Source: an archaeon
GTDB lineage: Archaea; Asgardarchaeota; Thorarchaeia; Thorarchaeales; Thorarchaeaceae
Reading direction: 5' to 3'
NCBI GenBank assembly: GCA_024276825.1
Contig: JAJRWI010000044.1
Location: 25,823 to 89,822, forward strand
DNA length: 64,000 bases
The notes beneath the pieces are model-generated. The model had not been told where the DNA came from. It saw nothing but the letters and a program-made list of their open reading frames with translations, and ran no database searches. Both the position numbers and the translations under genes were made by a program. Below, one piece after another: positions 9,892 to 18,702 of this stretch; position 1 is the first letter of the stretch, and each line of letters begins with the position of its first letter.

Positions 9892-10665
9892 ATGACTGTC
9901 AGTGATATCGCAATTGTCACCGAGGATCCTAAGATCCTCTATTACACAGTAAGACTGCTGAGAAGACTAAACCTTCAGTTCATAGTTCTCACCCCAAATG
10001 AGGCTGATGTCACAATTGCAAAGGTGTTTATTTGCACTGCTGGTGAAGTATCTAAGTTTCATCACATTAGTCATGATAGGTTTGTACTAGTTAGCGACCC
10101 TTTGGAGCCAGATGTGACTGCTATTGAACTTGTAATGAAACTTCTTGACCTCCCTGCTCCCTACGAGATTGTTATCGGTGTTGACCCGGGCGTTCGGTTC
10201 GGTCTTGTTTTTGTGGCTGATGGGACACGTATCTATGGTGAAACCTGCTCAAGTCCATTCCAAGCTGCGAGATCAACAAAAAGATGGAGTGATTTTGTTC
10301 TTGCAAACTTGTCCAAATGTTCACTTATTGTTCGAGTAGGCACAGGTTCGAAACTCTACACAACACTATTTCTAAGGGCACTTCGTAGACTACATGACAT
10401 CTTTCAGCTTGAACTTGTAGATGAACGCAACACCACTCATCCTGGCCAATCCGACCAATCTTCTGCATATCTTATCGCCTCACGTACTGGCAGATTACCG
10501 TCAAAGACAGATTACGAGCTTGATCAAAAGGATGGTTTCATTAAATCACTGATGCATCTTGTTGATGGTCTCACGGAAGGACATGTAAAGCTCTCTCGTG
10601 ATGATGCGCGGGCAATACTTGATGATAGAACAAATCTGGAGAGATTTCTTGACGAACGCTTTTAA
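9892..10665 (+). CDS. Predicted RNase H-fold (RuvC/YqgF-like) nuclease
   Basis: A 257-residue protein. After an N-terminal alpha/beta region of about 90 residues comes IVIGVDPGVRFGL. This is the first strand of RuvC/YqgF-type RNase H folds, with D98 in the catalytic-Asp position. Downstream, DERNTT (177-182) resembles the DERLTT motif of YqgF/RuvX, and D188 in SDQSSAYLIA could be the last acidic ligand. I infer a structure-selective nuclease acting on DNA or RNA junctions. It lies divergent to radB, and its stop overlaps that of the XPD helicase by 4 bp, which suggests a repair role. Activity is unproven. Confidence 0.6.
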   Translation: MTVSDIAIVTEDPKILYYTVRLLRRLNLQFIVLTPNEADVTIAKVFICTAGEVSKFHHISHDRFVLVSDPLEPDVTAIELVMKLLDLPAPYEIVIGVDPGVRFGLVFVADGTRIYGETCSSPFQAARSTKRWSDFVLANLSKCSLIVRVGTGSKLYTTLFLRALRRLHDIFQLELVDERNTTHPGQSDQSSAYLIASRTGRLPSKTDYELDQKDGFIKSLMHLVDGLTEGHVKLSRDDARAILDDRTNLERFLDERF

Positions 10666-12587
10666 TGCTGAACCGAGAAGAATCCCTCAAAGCGATCTCT
10701 GACTAGTCCTGGATCATCTGGCACGACCTCAGTGACCTCCCTCAACCACAAGGGCATGAACCTCTGAAGGTACATCGACGCAAATCGCTGATCCAGAAGA
10801 ATTATTGCCCCCCTGTCCTCAAGTCTTCTCACTGGCCTGCCAGCAGCCTGAACTGCTCGGGTCATTGCAGGCATCACATAGGCATATTCCTGTCCCTTCC
10901 CATTAAACCGCTTGTTATAATAATCTATCAATGACTTAGTACTATGAGTTGGTCTTGCATATGGGACTCCCACAACAATCACACTGTTCATTGTACTGCC
11001 AGGAAAATCGCCCCCCTCTGAGTTTCGCCCTCCCTGTACTCCAAGCAAGACGGCCCCTTCACCCTCGCCCATTTTCTTGTATTCTTCAATTAACCTGTCA
11101 TTCTCCGAGGTCTTCATCCCTTGTTTTTCAATGTACAACTTTTTTGCTAGCCGTTCTTCAAGTCCAGCACTCAACAGAGATTTTGCAACTGAATAACTTG
11201 CTGCGAATATTCCCGTATTGCCCGGAGTTGTGTGCGCAGCAGCCACACAAATATCGACCATGTGTTTGAAAGTTCTAGATGTTCTATTGTTTAGTGAGGT
11301 GTCAAGTCCCTGAATGACAAGGCCCAGCCGATTACTGAGTGCAAATGGACTCTGGAACCGCCTTTTAATGGCTGTGGGTTTAAGGCCTAGCATCTCGGAA
11401 TATGCATCAATTGGGCTTATTGTACCTGAAACAGCAACTGTGCTATGAACCGAGCGTAGTATCTTGTTAGTGACGTTAGTTGGATCCAATGCAATGATGT
11501 CTAACGACAATCTTCCCTTATTCGTCCTACCTGAAGATAGAACAAATGTGTAGTCATTACGGTCAGTAAAGTGTAACCACTTTACCATGAACTCACCAAC
11601 TCTGTGAATTGCTGATCTGGGAGTCTTTCCTGCTCTTAACAGACTCTTTTGAATGGTCTTCCCTAGCTTCTGCATGTGTGGGATTGGTTGTGCTGCGCAC
11701 TCAGCCCCGAGCTTTGTTGCAATTGCATTGTAGACCTCTCTTGGGTTGACTGGAATCTCTTCCTCTGACTGTTTTTCGGACAACTCCAGAATATGTCTTG
11801 CAAGCCCTTTACAAAACTGTCGTGAAGTGGCATCATTATATGTACTAGCCTCCTTAATTGCTGCTCTGATTGTTCCAATTGTCAGAGAATCACTAGCAGA
11901 GTCCAACGCTGTGGCAGGCACATTATGAGCTTCATCTTGAACCACTACTATCTTTGAAAGAGGGACATCTAGCTCAGGAATGAAGGTTTCCAGAATGAAA
12001 GGATCAAAGATATAAAGATAGGACAATGCTACCACATCCACAACCTTAGCCAACTGCTTTGCGAGTTCGTATGGGCAGTACCCCCTAATCCTTCCTATTT
12101 TCACTATATCCGGCGCAGTCATGACTCTGAAGGGCATATCTTCCAGAAGGTCCTCAGGGTTTCCTGCTATCCTCACATTGTCGTAATAATCACACTTTCC
12201 TGAGCTCTTGAGGTGGCTGCATATCTCACTTACAGGAGCAAGACTCCCTGCATTGCTTAACAAGAACTCATTAAGGCACATATGTGCCCTCCCACGAAAT
12301 GATACTCCAGTCACATCCTGTTTCTCTGATATCTCCAACAATTCCTCTACTACCCTGTCAAGTTGCCTATGAGTTCTCGCACAGTAGAGAATCTTTCCAT
12401 CATTCTCCTTGATCCATGGAAGCACTCCACACAGGGTCACACAGGTCTTTCCAAAACCATTTGGCGCTTCAATACACACTTCTACACCCTGTCTTGTGCC
12501 CTGTTCAATCACACTCATCATTTCATACTGCCCATCTCTACTCTGTGCATATGGGAAGAAATCCTTTGCATTGAATCTGTCGGGCAT
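10662..12587 (-). CDS. xpd: XPD/Rad3-family DNA helicase
   Basis: A 641-residue superfamily 2 helicase of the XPD type, which unwinds DNA 5' to 3' in repair. Walker A is APNGFGKT (41-48) and the DEAH box is in VVVQDEAHN. Between them lie four spaced cysteines (MCLN, ICSH, KCDY, YCPY) in the positions that hold the 4Fe-4S cluster of XPD. The C-terminal motor domain has motif V/VI-like sequences (GGRNSEGGDFPG and QAAGRPVRR). Length is close to archaeal XPD. Neighbours are a predicted nuclease and RadB. A different member of the Rad3/DinG group is the main alternative. Confidence 0.88.
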   Translation of the reverse strand: MPDRFNAKDFFPYAQSRDGQYEMMSVIEQGTRQGVEVCIEAPNGFGKTCVTLCGVLPWIKENDGKILYCARTHRQLDRVVEELLEISEKQDVTGVSFRGRAHMCLNEFLLSNAGSLAPVSEICSHLKSSGKCDYYDNVRIAGNPEDLLEDMPFRVMTAPDIVKIGRIRGYCPYELAKQLAKVVDVVALSYLYIFDPFILETFIPELDVPLSKIVVVQDEAHNVPATALDSASDSLTIGTIRAAIKEASTYNDATSRQFCKGLARHILELSEKQSEEEIPVNPREVYNAIATKLGAECAAQPIPHMQKLGKTIQKSLLRAGKTPRSAIHRVGEFMVKWLHFTDRNDYTFVLSSGRTNKGRLSLDIIALDPTNVTNKILRSVHSTVAVSGTISPIDAYSEMLGLKPTAIKRRFQSPFALSNRLGLVIQGLDTSLNNRTSRTFKHMVDICVAAAHTTPGNTGIFAASYSVAKSLLSAGLEERLAKKLYIEKQGMKTSENDRLIEEYKKMGEGEGAVLLGVQGGRNSEGGDFPGSTMNSVIVVGVPYARPTHSTKSLIDYYNKRFNGKGQEYAYVMPAMTRAVQAAGRPVRRLEDRGAIILLDQRFASMYLQRFMPLWLREVTEVVPDDPGLVRDRFEGFFSVQH

Positions 12588-12683
12588 AAGAACTCCATCT
12601 CGATTTCAAGAATAAAACCTTGATAATGCTGTTGTTCTGCTCTAGATTTATTACTATGAACACACTACTGCAACTGGCGAACA

Positions 12684-13031
12684 GTGTTGGAATTGGATGA
12701 TATCACTGAATTCGAGTCCGATTTACTCAGCGGACATATCAAGGTCCGAATCATTGACATGGATAATGGTCTGTTAGTCATGATCACTGATTCTGACAAA
12801 TTCAAACTTGGAGTTACCTCACTAGCGATTCCCTCAAGACCTGGCATGGACACACCAGTTTCCAGTGGAATATTTAGCCCCGGTTCTGATGATACCATGG
12901 TCAGAACAATTGCAGAAAGAATCAGTGCATGGACAAAGCGACCCTGTCTACTTGTAGTTCATGCAAAGAGCAAAGACCGAGAGTTCATGGTAGGAATACT
13001 CACTCTTCTTAAGAATCAGCTTCTGCAATAA
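12684..13031 (+). CDS. PAC4 (PSMG4)-like proteasome assembly chaperone
   Basis: A 115-residue protein with a GTG start. It closely resembles eukaryotic proteasome assembly chaperone 4 as I recall that sequence. Shared elements, in order and nearly without gaps, are an early V-R-x-x-D-x-x-L-x-V strand, then PVSSGIF aligning with PVSTSLL, then SDDT, then an IAERISAWTKR helix aligning with LAQRLARKTNK, then a strand and a KDREF/TDSNF turn. PAC4 pairs with PAC3 to build the 20S alpha ring in eukaryotes; no PAC3 gene is nearby. A TATA-like TTTATTA lies about 35 bp upstream. Its 3' end overlaps the convergent zinc-protein gene by 23 bp. The role in archaea is inferred. Confidence 0.65.
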   Translation: MLELDDITEFESDLLSGHIKVRIIDMDNGLLVMITDSDKFKLGVTSLAIPSRPGMDTPVSSGIFSPGSDDTMVRTIAERISAWTKRPCLLVVHAKSKDREFMVGILTLLKNQLLQ

Positions 13032-13242
13032 GATACTCAATCAGCTCTTTCACCCATCTTCCTGTTTCATCCAGTGCTTGAACCCTTTTCAGATAATCCT
13101 CCCAGCGAATGCCCAATGCTTGTTTCCAGTGTTCAAATGCACTCTTCAGGTTGTCCATTGCCCTACTATGATACTCACAGTATTTTCCTGATTCCACTTT
13201 TGGCCTGCCACAGACAGGGCACTCACACACTCCACTCTCCAT
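13009..13242 (-). CDS. Small CxC/CxxC zinc-binding protein downstream of topoisomerase
   Basis: A 77-residue protein starting MESGVCECPVCGRP. Its cysteines, with a later CEYH, can form one zinc site in the first 27 residues. The rest is a predicted helical, charged domain (HWKQALGIRWEDYLKRV). Its start lies 20 bp inside the end of the topoisomerase gene on the same strand, so the two are translationally coupled. It may be an accessory nucleic-acid-binding protein, but no family name can be assigned. Confidence 0.7.
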   Translation of the reverse strand: MESGVCECPVCGRPKVESGKYCEYHSRAMDNLKSAFEHWKQALGIRWEDYLKRVQALDETGRWVKELIEYLIAEADS

Positions 13243-15331
13243 TGTTTACACCTGACCTTCTTCTCTTCTTATCTAAGACTTTCAGATCTTCGGCTCTTCC
13301 AAGACATTTGGTCCAGTTAACACATGTTTCCCATGTCCTTCTGGAAACAATCTTTATCATCTGATGACCACAGAAGGGACACTCCTTTTGAAGGGGCACA
13401 ATCCTCCCCTTTTGCGGTAAGGGGAATGTCTGATCACACTTCTTGTCCCTGTAATTAGAGCACCCTATGAACCGTTTTCCAGTCTTGGGTGACTGGATTA
13501 TCATCAGAGTGCCATCCTCACACTTTGGACATGGGCCAATCACCTCCTTCTCTCGCCAGTATCTTCTCAGGCCATTTATCAGTGAAGCTCCTATCATTTC
13601 CTCCTTTGACTTGAAATCGTCCAGTATAATTGCAAGATCCCTCCTTGCTTTGGAGAGGACTTCATTACGAGTTCTCACTCCCTTCTGAATAGCCTCCATT
13701 TCCAACTCTAAATGTCTTGTCATATCCACGGAGAGCACTTGCGGTGCATACTGTTTCAAGGTTTCATAAACAGCATAACCCAATGTTGAGAGCTCAAAAT
13801 TATCGCCAATCGTGTATCCCCGCGATTTCAAAGAATCAATTATCGATGACCTAGTGGCTTTGGTTCCTAGGTTCTCACGTTCGAGCTTTTTCAACAGGCT
13901 AGAATGATTGTATCGTGCTGGTGGTGATGTGTATTGTTCATCTGCTGAAACATGAATCAGTTGTAATTCAGCATCCTCTGAAATCACAGGAATAATTACT
14001 TCTTTGGAATAGGCATAAGGAGAATAGTATTCCATCCACCCTCTCTCAATTATTCGCAAACCCCTAAGGAAGAGACCATGACCACCACACTCCAAATCCA
14101 CCCTCATGCTGGCTTTTTTGCTAGGCTTACCAAATAGAGCAAAGAATCGCTTTACGATGAGATCGAACAGCTTTCTCTCAGTTTGTGTCAATCTCCTTGT
14201 TGGTCGTTCCCCTGTGGGGTGAATTGCGGGGTGGGCCGGGTCATCTCTCTCTCCTTGGACTGGTTTGAGTTCTTCTCTCAGAATCTGTCGTGCAATCCCT
14301 TTGTAACTCCTCATGGATGATAGTCCGGTGAGTATTGCCTTGAGATCTATGGTTTTGGGAATCTTCTGACTGTTGGTTCGTGGATATGAAATCAGTGCAT
14401 CTAAGTATAACTTCTGAGCAATAGCAAGGGTCTTGCTTGGCTTGTATCTAAACAGTCTGTATGCCTCTGTCTGCAACCCGCTAAGATTGAACGGCACAGG
14501 CGGGGGTTGAGTGATGATACTCTCTCTCACAGACTTGACGGTTGCATATTTGTCTTGTAAATCGCTGACGATTGAGTCAGCAGTACTCTTGCATATGACT
14601 CTCTTCTTCTGATACTCAATCTTGAACTCATGTCCGTCATGACTCCCGATGATGTTTATAATCCAAAAAGGAATGGGGACAAACAGATTAGTGTCAATAT
14701 TTCTCTCTGCCACAAAGGCGAGACTGGGGCCTTGAACGCGTCCTGTGGACACGATCTTGAACCAGCCAGATACATTTTTGATTGCTAGCGTCAGAGCTCT
14801 TGTCAAATTAATCCCATAGAGCCAATCAATCTCATGCCTTACTTGACCTGCCTCAATCATTGGGAAATCAAGAGTTGGTGATACTTTATCAAACGCACTT
14901 TCGAGTTCTACCTTCGTAAGTGTGGAAAACAACATCCTCTGGGCTTGATTAGGGTCTGTCTTGCATGCATATTTGAGAGTTAGATATCCAATAAGACTAC
15001 CCTCTATGTCATAATCTGTTGCAACAACAAACCGATCGATTTCTTTTGAAAGGCGTGAGATGAGCTGAATGATTCTCTTGATGTTTGTTGCCTTCTTGTC
15101 CACTTCGTATTTGGGAACCCATTCCATATCCATTTTTGGATAATTCCACCCTTTCTCAGTCTGTTTGAGTTCATAGAGATGTCCTAGAGCGTACACAACG
15201 ACAAGCGAGTCACCACCTCGGTAACATTCAAAATAGGAGATCTTCTCCTTTTTCGTTTCTTTTGGACTTCCCTGTTCATCCAGCGCCATTGCTATCTTTC
15301 TTGCAGCTGTTGGCTTCTCTGAAATGATCAT
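13223..15331 (-). CDS. topA: DNA topoisomerase IA (TopA/Topo III type)
   Basis: A type IA topoisomerase that nicks and passes single strands to relax negatively supercoiled DNA. The Toprim domain begins MIISEKPTAARKIA and holds ATDYDIEGS, giving the acidic D-x-D-x-E metal site. The active tyrosine is in LISYPRTNS. The C-terminus has at least two zinc ribbons (CPKC...CSNY, then CPFC...CVNW). An upstream ATG at 15376 would add 15 basic residues; I prefer 15331 because family members start at this strand, and the TATA-like TTTTAAG near 15395 would place transcription start inside the longer form. About 702 residues, normal length. Lacks a reverse-gyrase helicase, arguing against a hyperthermophile. 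Confidence 0.93.
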   Translation of the reverse strand: MIISEKPTAARKIAMALDEQGSPKETKKEKISYFECYRGGDSLVVVYALGHLYELKQTEKGWNYPKMDMEWVPKYEVDKKATNIKRIIQLISRLSKEIDRFVVATDYDIEGSLIGYLTLKYACKTDPNQAQRMLFSTLTKVELESAFDKVSPTLDFPMIEAGQVRHEIDWLYGINLTRALTLAIKNVSGWFKIVSTGRVQGPSLAFVAERNIDTNLFVPIPFWIINIIGSHDGHEFKIEYQKKRVICKSTADSIVSDLQDKYATVKSVRESIITQPPPVPFNLSGLQTEAYRLFRYKPSKTLAIAQKLYLDALISYPRTNSQKIPKTIDLKAILTGLSSMRSYKGIARQILREELKPVQGERDDPAHPAIHPTGERPTRRLTQTERKLFDLIVKRFFALFGKPSKKASMRVDLECGGHGLFLRGLRIIERGWMEYYSPYAYSKEVIIPVISEDAELQLIHVSADEQYTSPPARYNHSSLLKKLERENLGTKATRSSIIDSLKSRGYTIGDNFELSTLGYAVYETLKQYAPQVLSVDMTRHLELEMEAIQKGVRTRNEVLSKARRDLAIILDDFKSKEEMIGASLINGLRRYWREKEVIGPCPKCEDGTLMIIQSPKTGKRFIGCSNYRDKKCDQTFPLPQKGRIVPLQKECPFCGHQMIKIVSRRTWETCVNWTKCLGRAEDLKVLDKKRRRSGVNNGEWSV

Positions 15332-15429
15332 TACTTTAGACAATTTATCTCGCCTCGCCTTGGTACAAATGCTCATACCACGATAGTCTTAAAAGCAGAC
15401 CGCAAAACACACGACTAGAGGTTTTAGAT

Positions 15430-15855
15430 ATGAAACCATGGTGGCCTAATATCATCATTAAACCAAAGGTCAGACTTGCAAGACCCAGATTTAAGTCGCT
15501 CTCACGACCTCCAGACTTTATACTGTTTGGCCTCTTAATGATAGCAGTATTCTTCGTACTTGGTGGCAACATATACTCACTAGTAAAGACTCCTCCTGCC
15601 ATTGCTGGGGGACCAGATGGGTCACCAATCCTGATTGCCCCAGGCATTGATTATCAACTTGGAATGGAGGGCATTGTTGCCTCTGTTGCAATGCTCACTG
15701 GCACAATAGGTCTTGGAATCATCTACTACTCATCAAAATATGTGTTTCAGCCGACTTATGCAACTCGTCTGCTTATCCTTGGCATAATAATGAGTGGTGT
15801 GGCCTTTCTAATTCTAGGCTACTTCTTTGGAGTCAAGCTGAGGCTATTCCAGTAG
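15430..15855 (+). CDS. OSTC/DC2 (Ost3/Ost6 membrane-domain)-like oligosaccharyltransferase subunit
   Basis: A 141-residue protein with three membrane segments (about 30-52, 79-101, 113-134). It matches eukaryotic OSTC as I recall that sequence: RPPDF before the first segment, GGNIYSLVKTPP aligning with GGIIYDVIVEPP, a D-x-x-G-x-P loop, then YQLGMEGIVAS aligning with QYIMEGLAS and a GxxGLGII segment. OSTC attaches STT3A to the Sec61 translocon; Ost3/Ost6 share the same membrane fold. The thioredoxin domain of Ost3/6 is absent. The STT3 homolog AglB is 3.4 kb away and Sec61-beta 8 kb away. An SD-like GAGGT precedes the ATG. Confidence 0.68.
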   Translation: MKPWWPNIIIKPKVRLARPRFKSLSRPPDFILFGLLMIAVFFVLGGNIYSLVKTPPAIAGGPDGSPILIAPGIDYQLGMEGIVASVAMLTGTIGLGIIYYSSKYVFQPTYATRLLILGIIMSGVAFLILGYFFGVKLRLFQ

Positions 15856-15865
15856 CACAATTCAC

Positions 15866-16579
15866 CTAGACTATGAGGGAAACGGGAAGTTTTCCTCGCA
15901 GTCTAAGATCACTAATCAGCCTTTTGGCTATCACAAGCTTCTTCCTCTTTCTTTCATTTGCCAAGAAGTCGTCATTATGCTCTGGCTTCGACCAATGTCC
16001 CACGATGTTTCCAAAGTCCATTCCAAGCAGAATGACACTTTTAGGATGATAGTGGGATGCAATATAGCACGCCCTGTCACCGTCTGTGAATCCCCCCCAA
16101 AGATGCACATTACCAACTGGCTCAACCTGTGTGCTGCCCAAAACGTCACCTAGGTCTGGTACAACCGATTTTATCTTACTGATATTATCGCCATGGGCAT
16201 GGATTATACCAAGTGCTCCCTCTTCCATCATTTTACGAATATCTTCAATTTTCCCATCAAGGTCTGAAACAATGATATCGCAGATCATATCCCTCTCGAT
16301 AAATGCGGTGGTTGCACCATCTGCCGCAATGAAGGCTCTCCTCTTATTGATCCCCTCATTTTTAATCCAGTCTAGGCCTTTTCCCAATGATGGACCCGCC
16401 CCACAAATGACGATATCTTTCCCCTCTATATTTGACTTTAGTCTGCTCAGTAATACTGCTGTTTCTATATGTTCGATCAACATACTAAGAACTTTAGTGG
16501 CTCTTCTGTCCTCAGAAGGATTCAGGTTCAATTCCTGAACAATCTCAAAATATAGCGGTTGCCATTCTTCCCATCTCAA
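15866..16579 (-). CDS. mptE: 6-hydroxymethyl-7,8-dihydropterin pyrophosphokinase, MptE type
   Basis: A 237-residue protein of the archaeal MptE (DUF115) family. MptE activates the pterin alcohol with ATP so it can be joined to an arylamine in folate or methanopterin synthesis; it is unrelated in fold to bacterial FolK. Seen are GAGPSLGKGLDW, an ADGATTAF loop, IVSDLDG, HAHGDN, and GGFTDGDRA near the end, all characteristic. Its ATG overlaps the stop of folP by 4 bp, so the two successive enzymes of the pathway are coupled. Confidence 0.9.
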   Translation of the reverse strand: MRWEEWQPLYFEIVQELNLNPSEDRRATKVLSMLIEHIETAVLLSRLKSNIEGKDIVICGAGPSLGKGLDWIKNEGINKRRAFIAADGATTAFIERDMICDIIVSDLDGKIEDIRKMMEEGALGIIHAHGDNISKIKSVVPDLGDVLGSTQVEPVGNVHLWGGFTDGDRACYIASHYHPKSVILLGMDFGNIVGHWSKPEHNDDFLANERKRKKLVIAKRLISDLRLRGKLPVSLIV

Positions 16580-17415
16580 TTAGGATCACCATCTCTTCTG
16601 AGTGCCTCACCAATCATTGATGCTATCTTTGCCTCTCTTACATCATGTGCTCTGATCATATGTGCCCCATTCACAACAGCTATTGCAGTGGCAGCAATTG
16701 TGCCCTCAAGTCTGTCTGCAGGGTCCGGCTGATTCAATAATGATCCGATGAATGCTTTTCGAGACACGCCTATCAAGACTGGTTGTTCAAACATCAAAAA
16801 CCTCTCAAGATGACTAATGATGGCGAAGTCGACCCCTGGGGGTCTTCCAAAGCCTATCCCTGGATCAACGATTATCTTGTCCCTGTCTATTCCCCCTTCA
16901 ACTGCTCGTTGTATACCAACACCAATCACTTCTATTGTTTGGCCCATACTCGAGCAGGGTCCTCCACACTCAGCCATTATTATCACTGGGACCCCCCTGT
17001 CTGCTACAAGCCTGATCATCCTGTCATCCTTTAGTCCTGATACATCGTTTACAAGTTGTGCCCCCATGTTAAGAGCAATCTCAGCAACAATAGGAGACCT
17101 TGTATCTATTGAAACCGGTAGAGTCGTGTTATCACATATAATCTTCATGTATTGTCTGACCCGCTCAATCTCTGTCTTCACCGAAACTGCACGGTCCCCA
17201 TAATAGTTACTAGGAGCTGTGGATGCAGCACCAACATCAATAATGTCTGCCCCCTCCTTCTCCATCTTCTCTAATATATCTGGAATCACCCACTTGTCAT
17301 CAGCGACAGAGCCCACATAAAACGACTCGGGTGAGAGATTAATGACTCCCATGATTCGTACTGGGTTATGACCTCCAATTCTTGTGTTACCAATGGTTAT
17401 GATATGGCTCTTCAC
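16576..17415 (-). CDS. folP: Dihydropteroate synthase
   Basis: A 279-residue TIM-barrel enzyme joining activated dihydropterin to p-aminobenzoate or an arylamine. The opening MGVINLSPESFY is the family's first signature and GADIIDVGAAST the second; later IDTRSP, LVNDVSG and the DPGIGFG pterin-binding motif follow in order. Length is as for bacterial FolP. It is coupled to mptE downstream, and is divergent to gcvT with about 84 bp between, which places two folate-pathway steps beside a folate-using enzyme. Confidence 0.92.
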   Translation of the reverse strand: MKSHIITIGNTRIGGHNPVRIMGVINLSPESFYVGSVADDKWVIPDILEKMEKEGADIIDVGAASTAPSNYYGDRAVSVKTEIERVRQYMKIICDNTTLPVSIDTRSPIVAEIALNMGAQLVNDVSGLKDDRMIRLVADRGVPVIIMAECGGPCSSMGQTIEVIGVGIQRAVEGGIDRDKIIVDPGIGFGRPPGVDFAIISHLERFLMFEQPVLIGVSRKAFIGSLLNQPDPADRLEGTIAATAIAVVNGAHMIRAHDVREAKIASMIGEALRRDGDPN

Positions 17416-17499
17416 CTGCCCTTACCTCGATGTTTGTGGTCAGATAGAAGGAAATAAAATCTTGGTATATTGTCAAAGCCCAGCTCAAAGGTGAATAAA

Positions 17500-18648
17500 A
17501 TGACTGACAGCCTCGAACGAACACACCTGTTTGAATGGCACAAGTCCAATGGTGATGTGATACCATTTGCTGGCTGGGAGATGCCAGTAAGATATTCCGA
17601 TATCAGGACTGAACACATGACAGTACGAGATCATGTGGGAATATTTGATACTACCCACATGAGGCGTTTCTGGATAACAGGTCCTCAATCTCTAGAGTTT
17701 CTTCAGTACCTGACAACTAATAACGTGAGAAAACTGAGCGTTAATGGTGGACACTATTCAACCTGTCTAAATGAACATGGCGGGACTCGCGACGATCTCA
17801 TGTTATATCGTGTTGGTGAGAATGAGTATGTCTGGGTCACAAATGCCAGTAATGGCGAGAAGATCTGGGAACATTTAAACAAGCATGCATCGAAATTTGA
17901 TGTTCATGTGAATGACCGGTCCAAAGAGGTTGTCATGATTGCAGTTCAAGGACCGAAAGCACTGGCTCTATTGTCAAAGTTGGCTGGTCGTGATGTGAGC
18001 GATCTTCCGCGATTCAGCTGTAACAGAATCGACCTTGCAGGTCGTGATTGCTACTTATGTCGAACTGGATATACTGGTGAAGATGGCGGTGAGATTCTCC
18101 TACTGGACACTCCATTCACTGACACTGGCAAGAAGAAGGCAATTGCATTCTGGGAAGAGATACTCAAACAAGGCGAAGAGTTCAATGTAACACCCTGTGG
18201 TCTTGGAGCACGTGACTCACTTCGTCTTGAGGCTGGTCTTGTTTTATATGGACATGAATTAAATGAAGACACATCACCTATCGAGGCCGGAATACCCTAT
18301 GCTGTGAAGTTTAAGGTGGATCCCCACTACATTGGCTATGATGTGGTAAGAAGCCACAAGAAGGAGGGCACAATCAGAAAGACACGAATCGGTCTTATCA
18401 TGATTGATAAAGGTATTCCTAGACAGGGTTATTCAATACTCCTCAAGGGCGAGAATGTCGGCGAAGTGACAAGTGGAGGCATGTCTCCTATACTGCACAA
18501 TGGCATTGCTCTTGGCTTTGTGAAGCCCAATATAGTTGAGATTGATGATGTGGTAGAGATCGATATTAAGGGCAGAATTCGTAAGGCTCGCGTGTCAAAT
18601 TGGCCATTCTATGACACCGATAAATATGGTGACAGGAGAGTTGAATAA
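17500..18648 (+). CDS. gcvT: Aminomethyltransferase (glycine cleavage T protein)
   Basis: GcvT takes the aminomethyl group from lipoyl-GcvH and passes the one-carbon unit to tetrahydrofolate (or an archaeal analog), releasing ammonia. The 382-residue product has HLFEWHKSNG...FAGWEMPVRYSDI at the start, FDTTHMRRF, the folate-binding region with RTGYTGEDGGEI, and LGARDSLRLEAGL. I start at the ATG at 17500, with AAAGGTGA just upstream, not at a TTG 30 bp earlier. gcvH follows after 54 bp. No P protein (gcvP) is in the window. Confidence 0.93.
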   Translation: MTDSLERTHLFEWHKSNGDVIPFAGWEMPVRYSDIRTEHMTVRDHVGIFDTTHMRRFWITGPQSLEFLQYLTTNNVRKLSVNGGHYSTCLNEHGGTRDDLMLYRVGENEYVWVTNASNGEKIWEHLNKHASKFDVHVNDRSKEVVMIAVQGPKALALLSKLAGRDVSDLPRFSCNRIDLAGRDCYLCRTGYTGEDGGEILLLDTPFTDTGKKKAIAFWEEILKQGEEFNVTPCGLGARDSLRLEAGLVLYGHELNEDTSPIEAGIPYAVKFKVDPHYIGYDVVRSHKKEGTIRKTRIGLIMIDKGIPRQGYSILLKGENVGEVTSGGMSPILHNGIALGFVKPNIVEIDDVVEIDIKGRIRKARVSNWPFYDTDKYGDRRVE

Positions 18649-18702
18649 CTCCCAAAGGGATTTATAGGATAATAACTCAGAATCTAGTGCTGGTGGACTC
18701 CC

